From: Nitrospira lenta
GTDB lineage: Bacteria; Nitrospirota; Nitrospiria; Nitrospirales; Nitrospiraceae
Assembly (NCBI GenBank): GCA_945865525.1
Contig: CAMBDY010000007.1
Span: 30,165-94,164 of the forward strand
Direction: 5' to 3'
DNA length: 64,000 nucleotides
In this document: positions 18,812 through 28,039 of the stretch, piece by piece
Numbering within the stretch: position 1 is the stretch's first letter
Layout of the letters: each line of letters starts with the position of its first letter
The notes under the pieces: generated by a model
The model's database searches: none
What the model was told of the DNA's origin: nothing
What the model saw: only the letters and a program-made list of their open reading frames with translations
Translations under genes and position numbers: made by a program

Positions 18812-19132
18812 ATGAATGTCGTGAATTGGTCAGACTATCAACAGTTTAGCAGTGAGAAGATGAAAAAGAACAATATGTTTGAGACGCCACGATTCTTCTG
18901 CGATATCTACTGTTTTGAGCCTGGTCAGGAGCAGAAGGGCCATATCCATGGTGCGCAGGACAAGGTCTATTTCGTGCTTGAAGGGGAAGGCACGTTTCAG
19001 GTTGGGTCAGAGAAACGAGTGCTGGGTCCACGGCAGGGCACGCTGGCGCCGGCAGGAGAAGAACATGGAGTGAAGAATCATACAGCTCAGCGACTGAAAG
19101 TGCTGGTATTCGTATCGCCGAATCCTTCGTGA
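18812..19132 (+). CDS. Cupin domain protein
   Basis: GHIHGAQDKVYFVLEGEGTFQVG and PAGEEHGVKN cupin motifs. Confidence 0.88.
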   Translation: MNVVNWSDYQQFSSEKMKKNNMFETPRFFCDIYCFEPGQEQKGHIHGAQDKVYFVLEGEGTFQVGSEKRVLGPRQGTLAPAGEEHGVKNHTAQRLKVLVFVSPNPS

Positions 19133-19142
19133 GGATTCGGCG
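19116..19142. terminator. Perfect 11-bp hairpin overlapping the cupin stop codon
   Basis: CGCCGAATCCT-TCGTG-AGGATTCGGCG; no U-tract follows. Confidence 0.6.
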
Positions 19143-19254
19143 GGTTAGGTTAGGCACTGAGGGGGGATATGGCCCGGCTGAGCTGCGAAGGCGATAAGCG
19201 CAGGGGCTGACTACTGGCGGGGCCGAGGGGGTCGGATCTTGGCTTCGGGGATCG

Positions 19255-20235
19255 TCAGTGATGCTGCTTCTCGATGATCGGATCGATTTCTTTCTTTACT
19301 TCCTCGGACACGTTATAGCGGGTATAGCCATGATCCATCACCTCGTTGGCGTAGAGCCGCCCCGTCGGGGCCGGAACCGCGATATTGGCCTGCATGGATC
19401 CCTGGGGCCCGATGGTGATGGTTTGTTCGGTTGTCGTACGAATATAGGGATGCCAGACAACTAGCTTATAGGTGCCGGGCGGCACATTGGTCATGGTGAA
19501 CCGGCCCTGTTCGTCTGTCTTGGCAAAGTAAGGATTCCTAATGGCTAAGCCCCAGCTTTCCATGTAGGCGTGGAAGCCGCACTGCATGACGAAGATTCGA
19601 CGGCCCTTGCTGAGGTTGACCAATTGCTTCATTGGCGGACCAGCCATGTGTTTGTGGTATAGCCCAGCATCGCTGTGATCTTTGAAGTTGCGAGGATGCT
19701 GTGGGTTCATCGGCAGGGGCACGTTGAAGAGCACGCGTGCGCCTAACTTTGATGTTTCATAGGCCTGAAGGTCATGCATGACGGGGTCCATGTTGATCAC
19801 CGTCACGGTTTGATCGTCCCGAACGACCGTCGTGAAGGGCATGAACAGGCAGTCTTTGGCTTCGATTTGTGGCACCGTTTTTTCACCGAAGGGTTTGCCC
19901 TTTTCAATTCCCTCCAGATAGACCACGACGTCGCGGAACTCTCCCGCCGGTCCGACCTGGAAGGGTTGTAGGATGCGCCATCCTTGCCCATCGGAAATGC
20001 GCCCGCAATAGAACTGGTCCGGTAAGGTCGTCAGATTGTAGCCCTTCGGCTTCGGGACTTGGCCTTTGAGGGTCACGGTTCCCGTGATGCTGCCTCCGTC
20101 CGTGACGGTGATTTCTTCATAGGCCCAAGCCGGATTTCCAAAGCCGACTGCGGCGAAGATGAGTACAGCAAGTACAGAACTCATTAGGTCCTCCTGATTT
20201 TTAATCAGAGTTTCGACATGATTATGGTTGATCAT
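19255..20235 (-). CDS. Secreted cupredoxin-like protein with carboxypeptidase-regulatory-like domain
   Basis: Signal-like N-terminus; MDPVMHDLQAYE and VMQCGFHAYMESW (possible type-1 Cu ligands); GRFTMTNVPPGTYKLVVWHP. Confidence 0.75.
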   Translation of the reverse strand: MINHNHVETLIKNQEDLMSSVLAVLIFAAVGFGNPAWAYEEITVTDGGSITGTVTLKGQVPKPKGYNLTTLPDQFYCGRISDGQGWRILQPFQVGPAGEFRDVVVYLEGIEKGKPFGEKTVPQIEAKDCLFMPFTTVVRDDQTVTVINMDPVMHDLQAYETSKLGARVLFNVPLPMNPQHPRNFKDHSDAGLYHKHMAGPPMKQLVNLSKGRRIFVMQCGFHAYMESWGLAIRNPYFAKTDEQGRFTMTNVPPGTYKLVVWHPYIRTTTEQTITIGPQGSMQANIAVPAPTGRLYANEVMDHGYTRYNVSEEVKKEIDPIIEKQHH

Positions 20236-20672
20236 GCAGGTCGCTTAGTCATGTGCGAACATCATGCAATAATAACACATTTTCTGGGTAAAAAAAGGCA
20301 TTTGGTGTTGTGTCGGTTTCTCCTATTATCAAGGTGATGGTGCATCGGTAGGCCTTGCTCAACGGAGCTCTACGGGTGCCGTTACGGTCAGGGCTCCTGC
20401 TAGGTCGCCCCTTAGTTCACCGTGGTAGGTTCAGCAGGCTGGGAGGGAATAAGTCGGTGACCAAGGCCGCGAGCAGTCAGACCGTGAGACGAGGTTCAGA
20501 TCGAGAGAGAGCAGGAAAGTATTCAGTTGGATCGCCTTTGCGTAAAATCAAGTGGCCTTTGCCGTAGGGGGCTTCGGCCAGCTCCTGCAGTATTCGTTGG
20601 CGCATCGCTCCTGACAGAATGCTCAGGAGCGGAATGCCGGCTGACGCATGGGGCAGGGTGGCGCGGGCGAGT

Positions 20673-22553
20673 TCATTTCGTGATATTTTTGACGGCTTCG
20701 ATAATGGATCGTGCTCCGATGCCAAAGTGGTCCACGAGTTCGTCTGGTTTCCCGCTGTGTGGAATGGTGCGAACCGCAAGCTTGTATACTCGTACCCCTT
20801 CTGTTGCCACGGCGCTGAGGACTGCGTCGCCCAGTCCTCCGTGGGCATAGTGGTCTTCCACGGTGAGGATGCGGCCCTGAGTGGCTTTGGCACTTTCGGT
20901 GATGGTGGCACGGTCGATCGGTACGATGCTGTAGAGATCAATGACCCGCACAGAAATTCCTGCCGCCATGAGTTGATCGTAGGCCTTGAGCGCTTCGAAG
21001 AGGGTCACGCCGGCGGCTACGATAGTGAGCACGTCCGCGGCGCTCTGGCGAAGGACTTTTGAACCGCCGATCGTAAACTGCTCATCCGGTCCGTAGATAA
21101 CGGGAGACTTGGGCCGTCCTGCACGCAGGTACACCATGCCTTTGTGAGTAGCCGCTGCTTCGACTAGCCGATAAGTGCTGGTGGCGTCGGAGGGGTAGAG
21201 GACGACGACACCAGGCTGGGCTGCCATCATGGCAATATCTTCCAGCCCCATCTGTGACGGACCGTCTTCGCCAATGCTGACGCCAACGTGGGTGCCAACC
21301 AGCTTGATGTTTGAGCCGCTGATGGCCGCCATGCGAATGAAGTCGTAGCCGCGGGTAAAGAAGGCGGCAAAGGTTGCGACAAAGGGAACCTTGCCGCAGG
21401 CCGCGAGTCCTGCCGCCGCACCGAGCATATTTTGCTCTGCGATGAAGTTCTCGAAGAATCGGTCTGGAAATTTTTTGCCGAATTTGTCCGTATAGGTAGA
21501 GTTCTTGACGTCGGCATCGAGGGCCACGACGAGCGAATGGACGTCGCCTAATATCGCTAACGCGGTGCCGAATGCTTCACGTGTCGCGACCAAGTCGCCG
21601 AGCTTGTAGGGGGGTGTTGGCAAAGATCCGATTGATGTCTGTTTAGACGAACCCGTGTATGGTTGCTGGATCTGAATCTCCATCTGGCTTGGCTTGAGTT
21701 GCGCTGTCAGTTCAGCGATCGCCTTGTCCGTTTCTTCGCCCTTCTTCATGGGTTTACCGTGCCACTCCTGATGGTTTTCCATCACAGAAACACCCCGGCC
21801 CTTGAAGGTTTTTGCCAGTAGGATGGTCGGTTTCCCAGTGGTCCTGGCCGCCTCATCAAAGGCGAGTAGGATGGCGGAGAGACTGTGCCCATCCACGACG
21901 ATGGCGTGCCAGCCGAAACCGGCCCAGCGGGCTCGATAGGCTTCCATATCATGTTGCAGCATCGTGGGATCGCTTTGGCCAAGCCGGTTGATATCCACGA
22001 TGGCGCAGAGGTTGTCGAGGCGATGGTGGCGCGCCACTTCTGCTGCTTCCCAGACCGATCCTTCGACTGATTCGCCATCCCCCATGAGGACGTAGGTGCG
22101 ATAGCTCGTTTTGTCGACGAACTTGGCGTTGAGTGCAAGGCCGACACCCACGGGGAGTCCCTGCCCGAGGGAACCGGTAGCCATGTCGACAAAGGAGAGG
22201 CGAGGAGTCGGATGCCCTTCAAGGTCAGAGGTCAGAGTCCGTAGTTTGAGCAAGTCGCTTTTAGGGAAGAGCCCCGCTTCGGCCCAGGCGGCATAGAGGA
22301 GAGGTGCGGCATGACCTTTTGAAAGGACGAAACGGTCGCTGTTGGGAGCTTTAGGGTTCTTTGGATCATAGCGCATCACCGAGAAGAAGAGTGCGGCGAC
22401 TAGATCAGCGGCCGAGCAGCAGCTAGACGGATGGCCGCTTCCCGCTTCAGTGGTCGCCCGGATGCTCTCGATTCGAAGCTGGGTGGCCTTGTTGTGTAAT
22501 GCGGTGAGTACTGCCGGCGAAGGCGTTGAACTGGCCATCGAAACTCCCTTCAA
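20673..22553 (-). CDS. tkt: Transketolase
   Basis: TEAGSGHPSSCCSAADLVAALFF, LSKGHAAPLLYAAWAEAG, MGDGESVEGSVWEA; single 626-aa chain. Confidence 0.95.
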   Translation of the reverse strand: MKGVSMASSTPSPAVLTALHNKATQLRIESIRATTEAGSGHPSSCCSAADLVAALFFSVMRYDPKNPKAPNSDRFVLSKGHAAPLLYAAWAEAGLFPKSDLLKLRTLTSDLEGHPTPRLSFVDMATGSLGQGLPVGVGLALNAKFVDKTSYRTYVLMGDGESVEGSVWEAAEVARHHRLDNLCAIVDINRLGQSDPTMLQHDMEAYRARWAGFGWHAIVVDGHSLSAILLAFDEAARTTGKPTILLAKTFKGRGVSVMENHQEWHGKPMKKGEETDKAIAELTAQLKPSQMEIQIQQPYTGSSKQTSIGSLPTPPYKLGDLVATREAFGTALAILGDVHSLVVALDADVKNSTYTDKFGKKFPDRFFENFIAEQNMLGAAAGLAACGKVPFVATFAAFFTRGYDFIRMAAISGSNIKLVGTHVGVSIGEDGPSQMGLEDIAMMAAQPGVVVLYPSDATSTYRLVEAAATHKGMVYLRAGRPKSPVIYGPDEQFTIGGSKVLRQSAADVLTIVAAGVTLFEALKAYDQLMAAGISVRVIDLYSIVPIDRATITESAKATQGRILTVEDHYAHGGLGDAVLSAVATEGVRVYKLAVRTIPHSGKPDELVDHFGIGARSIIEAVKNITK

Positions 22554-22696
22554 GATGTAGTGTTATGGATGCCGGCGGACTTTTTCCCTACGGTCGGAAA
22601 TCGTCGGTAACGCGGCGGGGGTTGAGGCTAACAAAAAGGAAAGAGAGGAGTCAATGAAAGGATCGTGCGGCGGGGGTGGCCGCGCGCAGTGTCCGA

Positions 22697-23530
22697 TTAT
22701 GGGACGGTGCGGTCACGGAAAAAACGAAACAACAAGTAGGCGTTCAGGGCCATTACGATAGAGAGGATACTGTATGTAGTGAGCGCGGTGGCCATCTGTA
22801 ATTCAATGAGGACTCGTGACAATCCGAACGCGACAATCAGGGCGTCGAAGGCCATGCAGATTCGCCGGAATGATTCTGGCTCCATCCAGCGGATGAGATA
22901 GCTGCCAAGGGGAATGCCTAGCAGAACGCTAGGGATAATATAAGGAATGATCTCTAGGCTGCTGGCGCTATAGAGTCCGATGAAATAGTAGGCGATACCC
23001 GTTAAGACCGACTCACTCACACGAATGACGCCGAGTGCGGCCCGGAAATCTTGCTTGGCATAGCCTTGATTGTTGAACAGCAGCGCGAGGGGAGGGCCCG
23101 AGATGGTGGTGATCGAATAGAGGGTCCCGATGCCCATTCCAAAGGGGATCGCAATGGCTTTCTCAGCCTTGATAGGCCTTCGGATACCGGCTGCTTGGAG
23201 CAAGATCAACGGTAGCAGCATGACGTAGGTGACGAACTTGACCCAGGCCGGATGTACGAGAGAGAGGACATAGCTACCGATTCCGACACCGATCAAGAGG
23301 CCGATGAGAATCGGTGCCACGCGCCACCAAATGGCTGGAACGCTACGGCGGTTGATGAAGAGGACGTAACTATTGATAACCAGCTCGACTAGCACTAGGG
23401 CCGGATTCAAGATCCGGTTAGTGTAGAAGAGCAGCGCAACGGGAACGGTGATGGAAGAAAATCCGTACCCCAGGGCTCCATTGACCGTCGCGGCGACGAA
23501 GGTGATTAGTACGAGCACGATGAGGTCCAT
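22697..23530 (-). CDS. TauE/SafE (TSUP) family permease
   Basis: Multi-TM, NGALGYGFSSITVPVALLF, GPPLALLFNNQG. Confidence 0.85.
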   Translation of the reverse strand: MDLIVLVLITFVAATVNGALGYGFSSITVPVALLFYTNRILNPALVLVELVINSYVLFINRRSVPAIWWRVAPILIGLLIGVGIGSYVLSLVHPAWVKFVTYVMLLPLILLQAAGIRRPIKAEKAIAIPFGMGIGTLYSITTISGPPLALLFNNQGYAKQDFRAALGVIRVSESVLTGIAYYFIGLYSASSLEIIPYIIPSVLLGIPLGSYLIRWMEPESFRRICMAFDALIVAFGLSRVLIELQMATALTTYSILSIVMALNAYLLFRFFRDRTVP

Positions 23531-23532
23531 GC

Positions 23533-23967
23533 TTATCCTTCTCGATGCCCGAAGGCGAAGTCGCTGAGGGTGTAATGATCCAAAATGTTGGCGATAGCAT
23601 TGCGTACTTCACCCATCGCGGCTTGCAGGGGGCAACGGGGCTTTGAGGCATAGGGACAATCACGGCACTTTTGGTAGGCGGTTTTGCTAACACAGGCAAT
23701 CGGCGCGAGCGGCCCATCCAGAATGCGAATTACTTGGCCCAAGGTGATGTCGTTTGGCGACTTGATCAGCGCATAGCCCCCTTTGATGCCACGCCGGCTT
23801 GCGAGGAGGCCCGCGCGCTTCAGTGCGAGAAGAATCTGCTCCAAAAACTCCACCGGGATCTGCTGGCGCGTTGCGATCTGCTGGCGCTGAAGGGTTTCTT
23901 TGCCGTAGAGCTGCGTGAGTTCCAGGAGGGCTCGGAGTCCATATTCACTTTTCTTCGAGAGTTTCAT
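23533..23967 (-). CDS. Rrf2-family transcriptional regulator
   Basis: MKLSKKSEYGLRALLELTQLYGKETLQRQQIATRQQIPVEFLEQILLALKRAGLLASRRGIKGGYAL; Cys cluster CVSKTAYQKCRDCPYASKPRC. Confidence 0.93.
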   Translation of the reverse strand: MKLSKKSEYGLRALLELTQLYGKETLQRQQIATRQQIPVEFLEQILLALKRAGLLASRRGIKGGYALIKSPNDITLGQVIRILDGPLAPIACVSKTAYQKCRDCPYASKPRCPLQAAMGEVRNAIANILDHYTLSDFAFGHREG

Positions 23968-24010
23968 CGTAGATTCGCCAAATCAAGAGTGAGTCAGTCA
24001 ACTTTGTTAG

Positions 24011-24039
24011 ACAATAGAGTATTGTTGAGGTCGCGTCAA
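24011..24039 (-). promoter_or_regulatory. Predicted sigma70-type promoter of rrf2-tauE with palindromic operator over the -10
   Basis: Minus strand TTGACG (24034-24039)-17 nt-TATTGT (24011-24016); palindrome ACAATA-GAG-TATTGT at 24011-24025. Confidence 0.6.
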
Positions 24040-24235
24040 GATCCGATAGGCAAGCGAGTGTCGACTGATGCTCCATTCGCCTATTCGGATCGATGGAGAC
24101 AATGAAAAAAGAATTTCGACGCAACTCCTTGAACATAGAGGGATTGTTTCTTGACAGGCTCAAGGCGTTCCTGTTAGCTTCTTCCCTCGTTTCCGGCTAT
24201 GAACGCGGCAATTTTATGACCTCACAGGGCTGACT

Positions 24236-25177
24236 GTGACTTTCCAAGATCTCATCCTTACATTGCACCATTACTGGGCCGAGCAGGGCTGCGTCATCCA
24301 TCAACCCTATGATCTGGAGATGGGAGCCGGCACCTTTCATCCCGCTACCTTCCTCAAGTCCCTTGGCCCGGAGCCCTGGCGGGCTGCCTATCCACAGCCT
24401 TGTCGCCGTCCGACTGATGGGCGATATGGTGAAAATCCGAATCGCATGCAGCACTACTATCAGTATCAGGTCGTACTGAAGCCGGCGCCGGACAACATTC
24501 AAGCCTTGTATTTGGAGAGTCTGGCCCAATTGGGAATCGACCCGAAGCAGCACGACATCCGGTTCATTCAAGACGATTGGGAGTCGCCCACACTGGGCGC
24601 TTGGGGCTTGGGCTGGGAGGTCCGTCTTGACGGGATGGAGATCACACAGTTCACCTATTTCCAGGAAATCGGCGGGATTGAGTTAAATCCCATTACGGTT
24701 GAAATTACGTATGGGACAGAGCGGATTGCGATGTATCTGCAGCAGGTGAATAAAGTGTTCGACTTGGCTTGGAACGATTCCATTTCTTACGGAGACATCC
24801 ACCACGAAACCGAAGTCCAGTTCTCGACCTATAACTTTGAAGAAGGCGACGTGGCGATGCTCAAGGCCACGTTTCAATCGTTCGAGGGAGAATGTCAGCG
24901 GCTATTGGCGAATCGCGAGAAGCGGCTGACGCTCCCGGCCTACGAGTTCTGTATCAAGTCCTCGCACCTCTTTAATCTTCTTGATGCTCGCGGGGCGATC
25001 AGCGTAGCGGAGCGGACCGGCTATATCGCTAGGGTCCGTGCTTTGGCCCGACAATGTGCCGAACGCTACATCGAAGAGCGGGCAATGATGGGCCATCCGT
25101 TGCTTAATCGGGTGCTGGGACCGGATGGCGTGAAGGCATCAGGCTCCCGTTCGAAAACTGTGGCCCGCCGCTCATAA
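24236..25177 (+). CDS. glyQ: Glycyl-tRNA synthetase alpha subunit
   Basis: [47 protein letters not shown]. Confidence 0.97.
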   Translation: MTFQDLILTLHHYWAEQGCVIHQPYDLEMGAGTFHPATFLKSLGPEPWRAAYPQPCRRPTDGRYGENPNRMQHYYQYQVVLKPAPDNIQALYLESLAQLGIDPKQHDIRFIQDDWESPTLGAWGLGWEVRLDGMEITQFTYFQEIGGIELNPITVEITYGTERIAMYLQQVNKVFDLAWNDSISYGDIHHETEVQFSTYNFEEGDVAMLKATFQSFEGECQRLLANREKRLTLPAYEFCIKSSHLFNLLDARGAISVAERTGYIARVRALARQCAERYIEERAMMGHPLLNRVLGPDGVKASGSRSKTVARRS

Positions 25178-25195
25178 AGAAACGCAGAAGGGTTC

Positions 25196-27382
25196 ATGCC
25201 AAAGATTCAGACACTTCGTCGTCCCGCTCCTTCTGCGAAAAAAGGAGCTCCCGCTTCCGCAGCATCTACTGCCGAGCTGCTCCTTGAGATCGGTGTGGAA
25301 GAACTGCCCTATCAGTTTATTGCACCAGCCTTGGTAGCCCTTGAAAATTCGGCCGAGCAACTCTTCAATGAGCAACGGCTTTCGTTTCAATCCATCCGCA
25401 CCGTAGGTACCCCGCGGCGGTTGACCCTGGTGGTCGAGGGCCTCGCAACCCTACAAACCTCGATGGTCAAGGAAGCGATGGGGCCTTCTAAGTCTGTGGC
25501 ATTCAATTCGGCTGGCGAACCGACTCGAGCGGCGATGGGATTTGCCGTAGGGCAGAAAGTGTCTGTTCAAGATCTACAAATTCGCCAGACTCCAAAAGGA
25601 GAGTATCTGTTTGCGGTGAAGCAGGAAGACGGGCGAGCCGCGAAGGTAGTCCTGGAAGAGCTTCTGCCTCAGTTGATTGCAAAACTTACTTTTCCGAAAG
25701 CGATGAAATGGAATAGCGCCGGCGCCAGGTTTGCTCGCCCAGTACGGTGGTTGGTGGCCCTATACGGAGGGGCTACACTGCCGATTGCAGCGGCGGGGAT
25801 TACCGCCGGTAATAAGACTGCAGGCCACCGTGTGTTAGGGAGCCCCAAAGGGCTGGTGGTTCGAGATGCCGAGTCCTATCTGAAGGGGCTGGAACGGCAG
25901 GGTGCCATAGCCGATCCGCAGCGCCGCCGCCACATGATCGAAGAACAGATCGCAGCCCTGTGCAAGGAAAATAGATTTGTGTTGAATGGGGATGAGGCCT
26001 TGCTAGATCAGGCGGTTTATACGACCGAATGTCCTAACGCCATTATCGGCTCCTTCAAGCCTGCCTATTTGGAAGTGCCACAAGAGATTTTGATCACCTC
26101 CATGAAAGAGCACCAGGGGTTTTTCTCCTTGCTGCACAAAGAGACTGGGAAGCTGGTCCCCCATTTCATCGCGGTAACCAACACTCGCGCCAAAGACATG
26201 GGATTAATTCGTGAAGGCAACGAGCGAGTCCTGGCTGCGCGCCTGGCCGATGCCAAGTTCTTTTTTGATGAAGACCGGAAGATCAAACTTGCCGAGCGGG
26301 TGGCGAAACTGGCCGGAGTCACGTTTCACCAGAAGCTTGGGACGATGGAGAAGAAGCAGCAGCGGGTGAGGAAGCTGGCCGGCTTTATCGCATCAAGCCT
26401 GCGGCCACAAGATACCGAGCTGAAAAAGATTTGCGAGAGGGCTGCGGATCTCTGCAAGGCTGACTTGCTCACTGGTGTGGTCGGTGAGTTCCCGGAGCTG
26501 CAGGGCATCATGGGGGGTGAGTACGCCAAACATGACGGTGAGGCAGACACGGTCAGTCGGGCCATCCGGGAACAGTATTTGCCACGATCAATTGAAGGGG
26601 AATTGCCGAAGACCATAGCGGGTCAAGTGCTGTCCTTGGCCGATCGGGTGGATTCGGTGGCGGCGTTCTTCTATGTGGGGCTCGTGCCGACCGGATCAGA
26701 AGATCCCTTTGCCTTGCGTCGGAATGCCACGGCTATTGTCCGGATTATTCTTGAGGGGCAGCTACGTATCGACGTGGGCAGTTATGTGGATACAGCGAGA
26801 AGTTTGGTCATGGCCGATGGTCTCAAGGGGGCTCCACACTCTGAGCAGGAGGGCCGCCGTTTGATGACCGATTTTATTTTTGAGCGGGTTCGACATTACG
26901 CCAGGATCGTTCATGTTTTGCGAGACGATGTAATTGAAGCGGTGCTCAAGTCAGCGCATGCTACGGTCGATCTGGTGGATCTCGTGCAGAGAATGAAGGC
27001 GATAGAGTCCGTGACGACGAAACCTGAATTCGATCCCTTGATCGTGGGGTTCAAGCGGGCGCATCGGCTTGTCGAGAAGGAACAGTGGGATCGCAAGCCG
27101 ATCGATATGGCGCGGTTTGAGAATTTGACTGAGTCGGCGCTTTATCAGGCGACAGTGGATGAACGGGCAAAGATGAAGTCCGCGATGACTCGTGGAGATT
27201 ATGACCAGGCCCTAGACGCGCTGGTACGGATGAAGCCGGCCATCGATGCGTTTTTTGCTGCGGTCATGGTTAATGCGGAGGATCCGGCTGTCCGGAGTAA
27301 CCGTTTGTCGCTGCTCCAGCAAGTGGACGACGTCTTTGGTTCATTCGCGGACTTTTCGCAGATTGTGGTGCAAGGGGGATAG
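25196..27382 (+). CDS. glyS: Glycyl-tRNA synthetase beta subunit
   Basis: LLLEIGVEELP, KAMKWNSAGARFARPVRWLVAL, downstream of glyQ. Confidence 0.97.
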   Translation: MPKIQTLRRPAPSAKKGAPASAASTAELLLEIGVEELPYQFIAPALVALENSAEQLFNEQRLSFQSIRTVGTPRRLTLVVEGLATLQTSMVKEAMGPSKSVAFNSAGEPTRAAMGFAVGQKVSVQDLQIRQTPKGEYLFAVKQEDGRAAKVVLEELLPQLIAKLTFPKAMKWNSAGARFARPVRWLVALYGGATLPIAAAGITAGNKTAGHRVLGSPKGLVVRDAESYLKGLERQGAIADPQRRRHMIEEQIAALCKENRFVLNGDEALLDQAVYTTECPNAIIGSFKPAYLEVPQEILITSMKEHQGFFSLLHKETGKLVPHFIAVTNTRAKDMGLIREGNERVLAARLADAKFFFDEDRKIKLAERVAKLAGVTFHQKLGTMEKKQQRVRKLAGFIASSLRPQDTELKKICERAADLCKADLLTGVVGEFPELQGIMGGEYAKHDGEADTVSRAIREQYLPRSIEGELPKTIAGQVLSLADRVDSVAAFFYVGLVPTGSEDPFALRRNATAIVRIILEGQLRIDVGSYVDTARSLVMADGLKGAPHSEQEGRRLMTDFIFERVRHYARIVHVLRDDVIEAVLKSAHATVDLVDLVQRMKAIESVTTKPEFDPLIVGFKRAHRLVEKEQWDRKPIDMARFENLTESALYQATVDERAKMKSAMTRGDYDQALDALVRMKPAIDAFFAAVMVNAEDPAVRSNRLSLLQQVDDVFGSFADFSQIVVQGG

Positions 27383-27518
27383 GGATAGGTAACCCGGAGA
27401 GTTCCTCGTGCTCACGGAATGCGCGTACTGAGAAGGGCCTCGTTGGACGCGCGCAGTTAGGGACTCGCCTGACGACCTGTTAGGCAAAGAGACGAATCAG
27501 AGTCAATTCGGGTAGGGA

Positions 27519-28010
27519 ATGGATCAACCATTGTCAGACGATCAGCGTCAGGCGAAGAGCATCCGTCGGTTCACCACCTGCGTCTCTCTTATCCTGATGA
27601 CGCTCTGCAATGTGATTGTGCTGGTTGGGTTATGGATTAGCGGAATCAACCTCGATGAACTGGCATCCACCCCCGATGCATTCAACTCCAAGCGGGATAT
27701 TTGCTTGCGGCTTAGATGGCAGCCCGTCACAGGGGTATCTGACCCGGTGCCCCTCTGCGCGGAATGGATCAATCTCTCCGATCCGTCAGGCCAGACCCAT
27801 CAGATTCAACGAGAAATCACGCTTCGGCAGGGGCCGGCCGGGCAGTATTATGCGAATCAGAGGATTTACGCCGACTATCAGTTGCTCATATTGGTGCTGT
27901 TTGTAATGGCGGTGATCGCGTTAGGGCTGGCAGCAAAGTGGTATTTAGTCAGCCGGTATCGGCGGCGCCTCGAATCCGCCGCTGGCCCTGGGGCCTCACT
28001 CGTACATTAA
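27519..28010 (+). CDS. Hypothetical membrane protein (2 TM)
   Basis: 163 aa, TM near both ends, immediately upstream of ppdK. Confidence 0.6.
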   Translation: MDQPLSDDQRQAKSIRRFTTCVSLILMTLCNVIVLVGLWISGINLDELASTPDAFNSKRDICLRLRWQPVTGVSDPVPLCAEWINLSDPSGQTHQIQREITLRQGPAGQYYANQRIYADYQLLILVLFVMAVIALGLAAKWYLVSRYRRRLESAAGPGASLVH

Positions 28011-28039
28011 ACTGAATTTAACGCGAAGGAGAGGGGAGC

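Noticed and set aside
20477-20941. 154-aa minus-strand ORF at the transketolase end
   Set aside because: Mostly an alternate frame of transketolase; the tail shows no recognisable domain.
27383-27518. Possible repeat/hairpin (GCCTGAC-GACCT-GTTAGGC) after glyS
   Set aside because: Short stem with a G-T pair and no second copy seen in the window; not enough to call.
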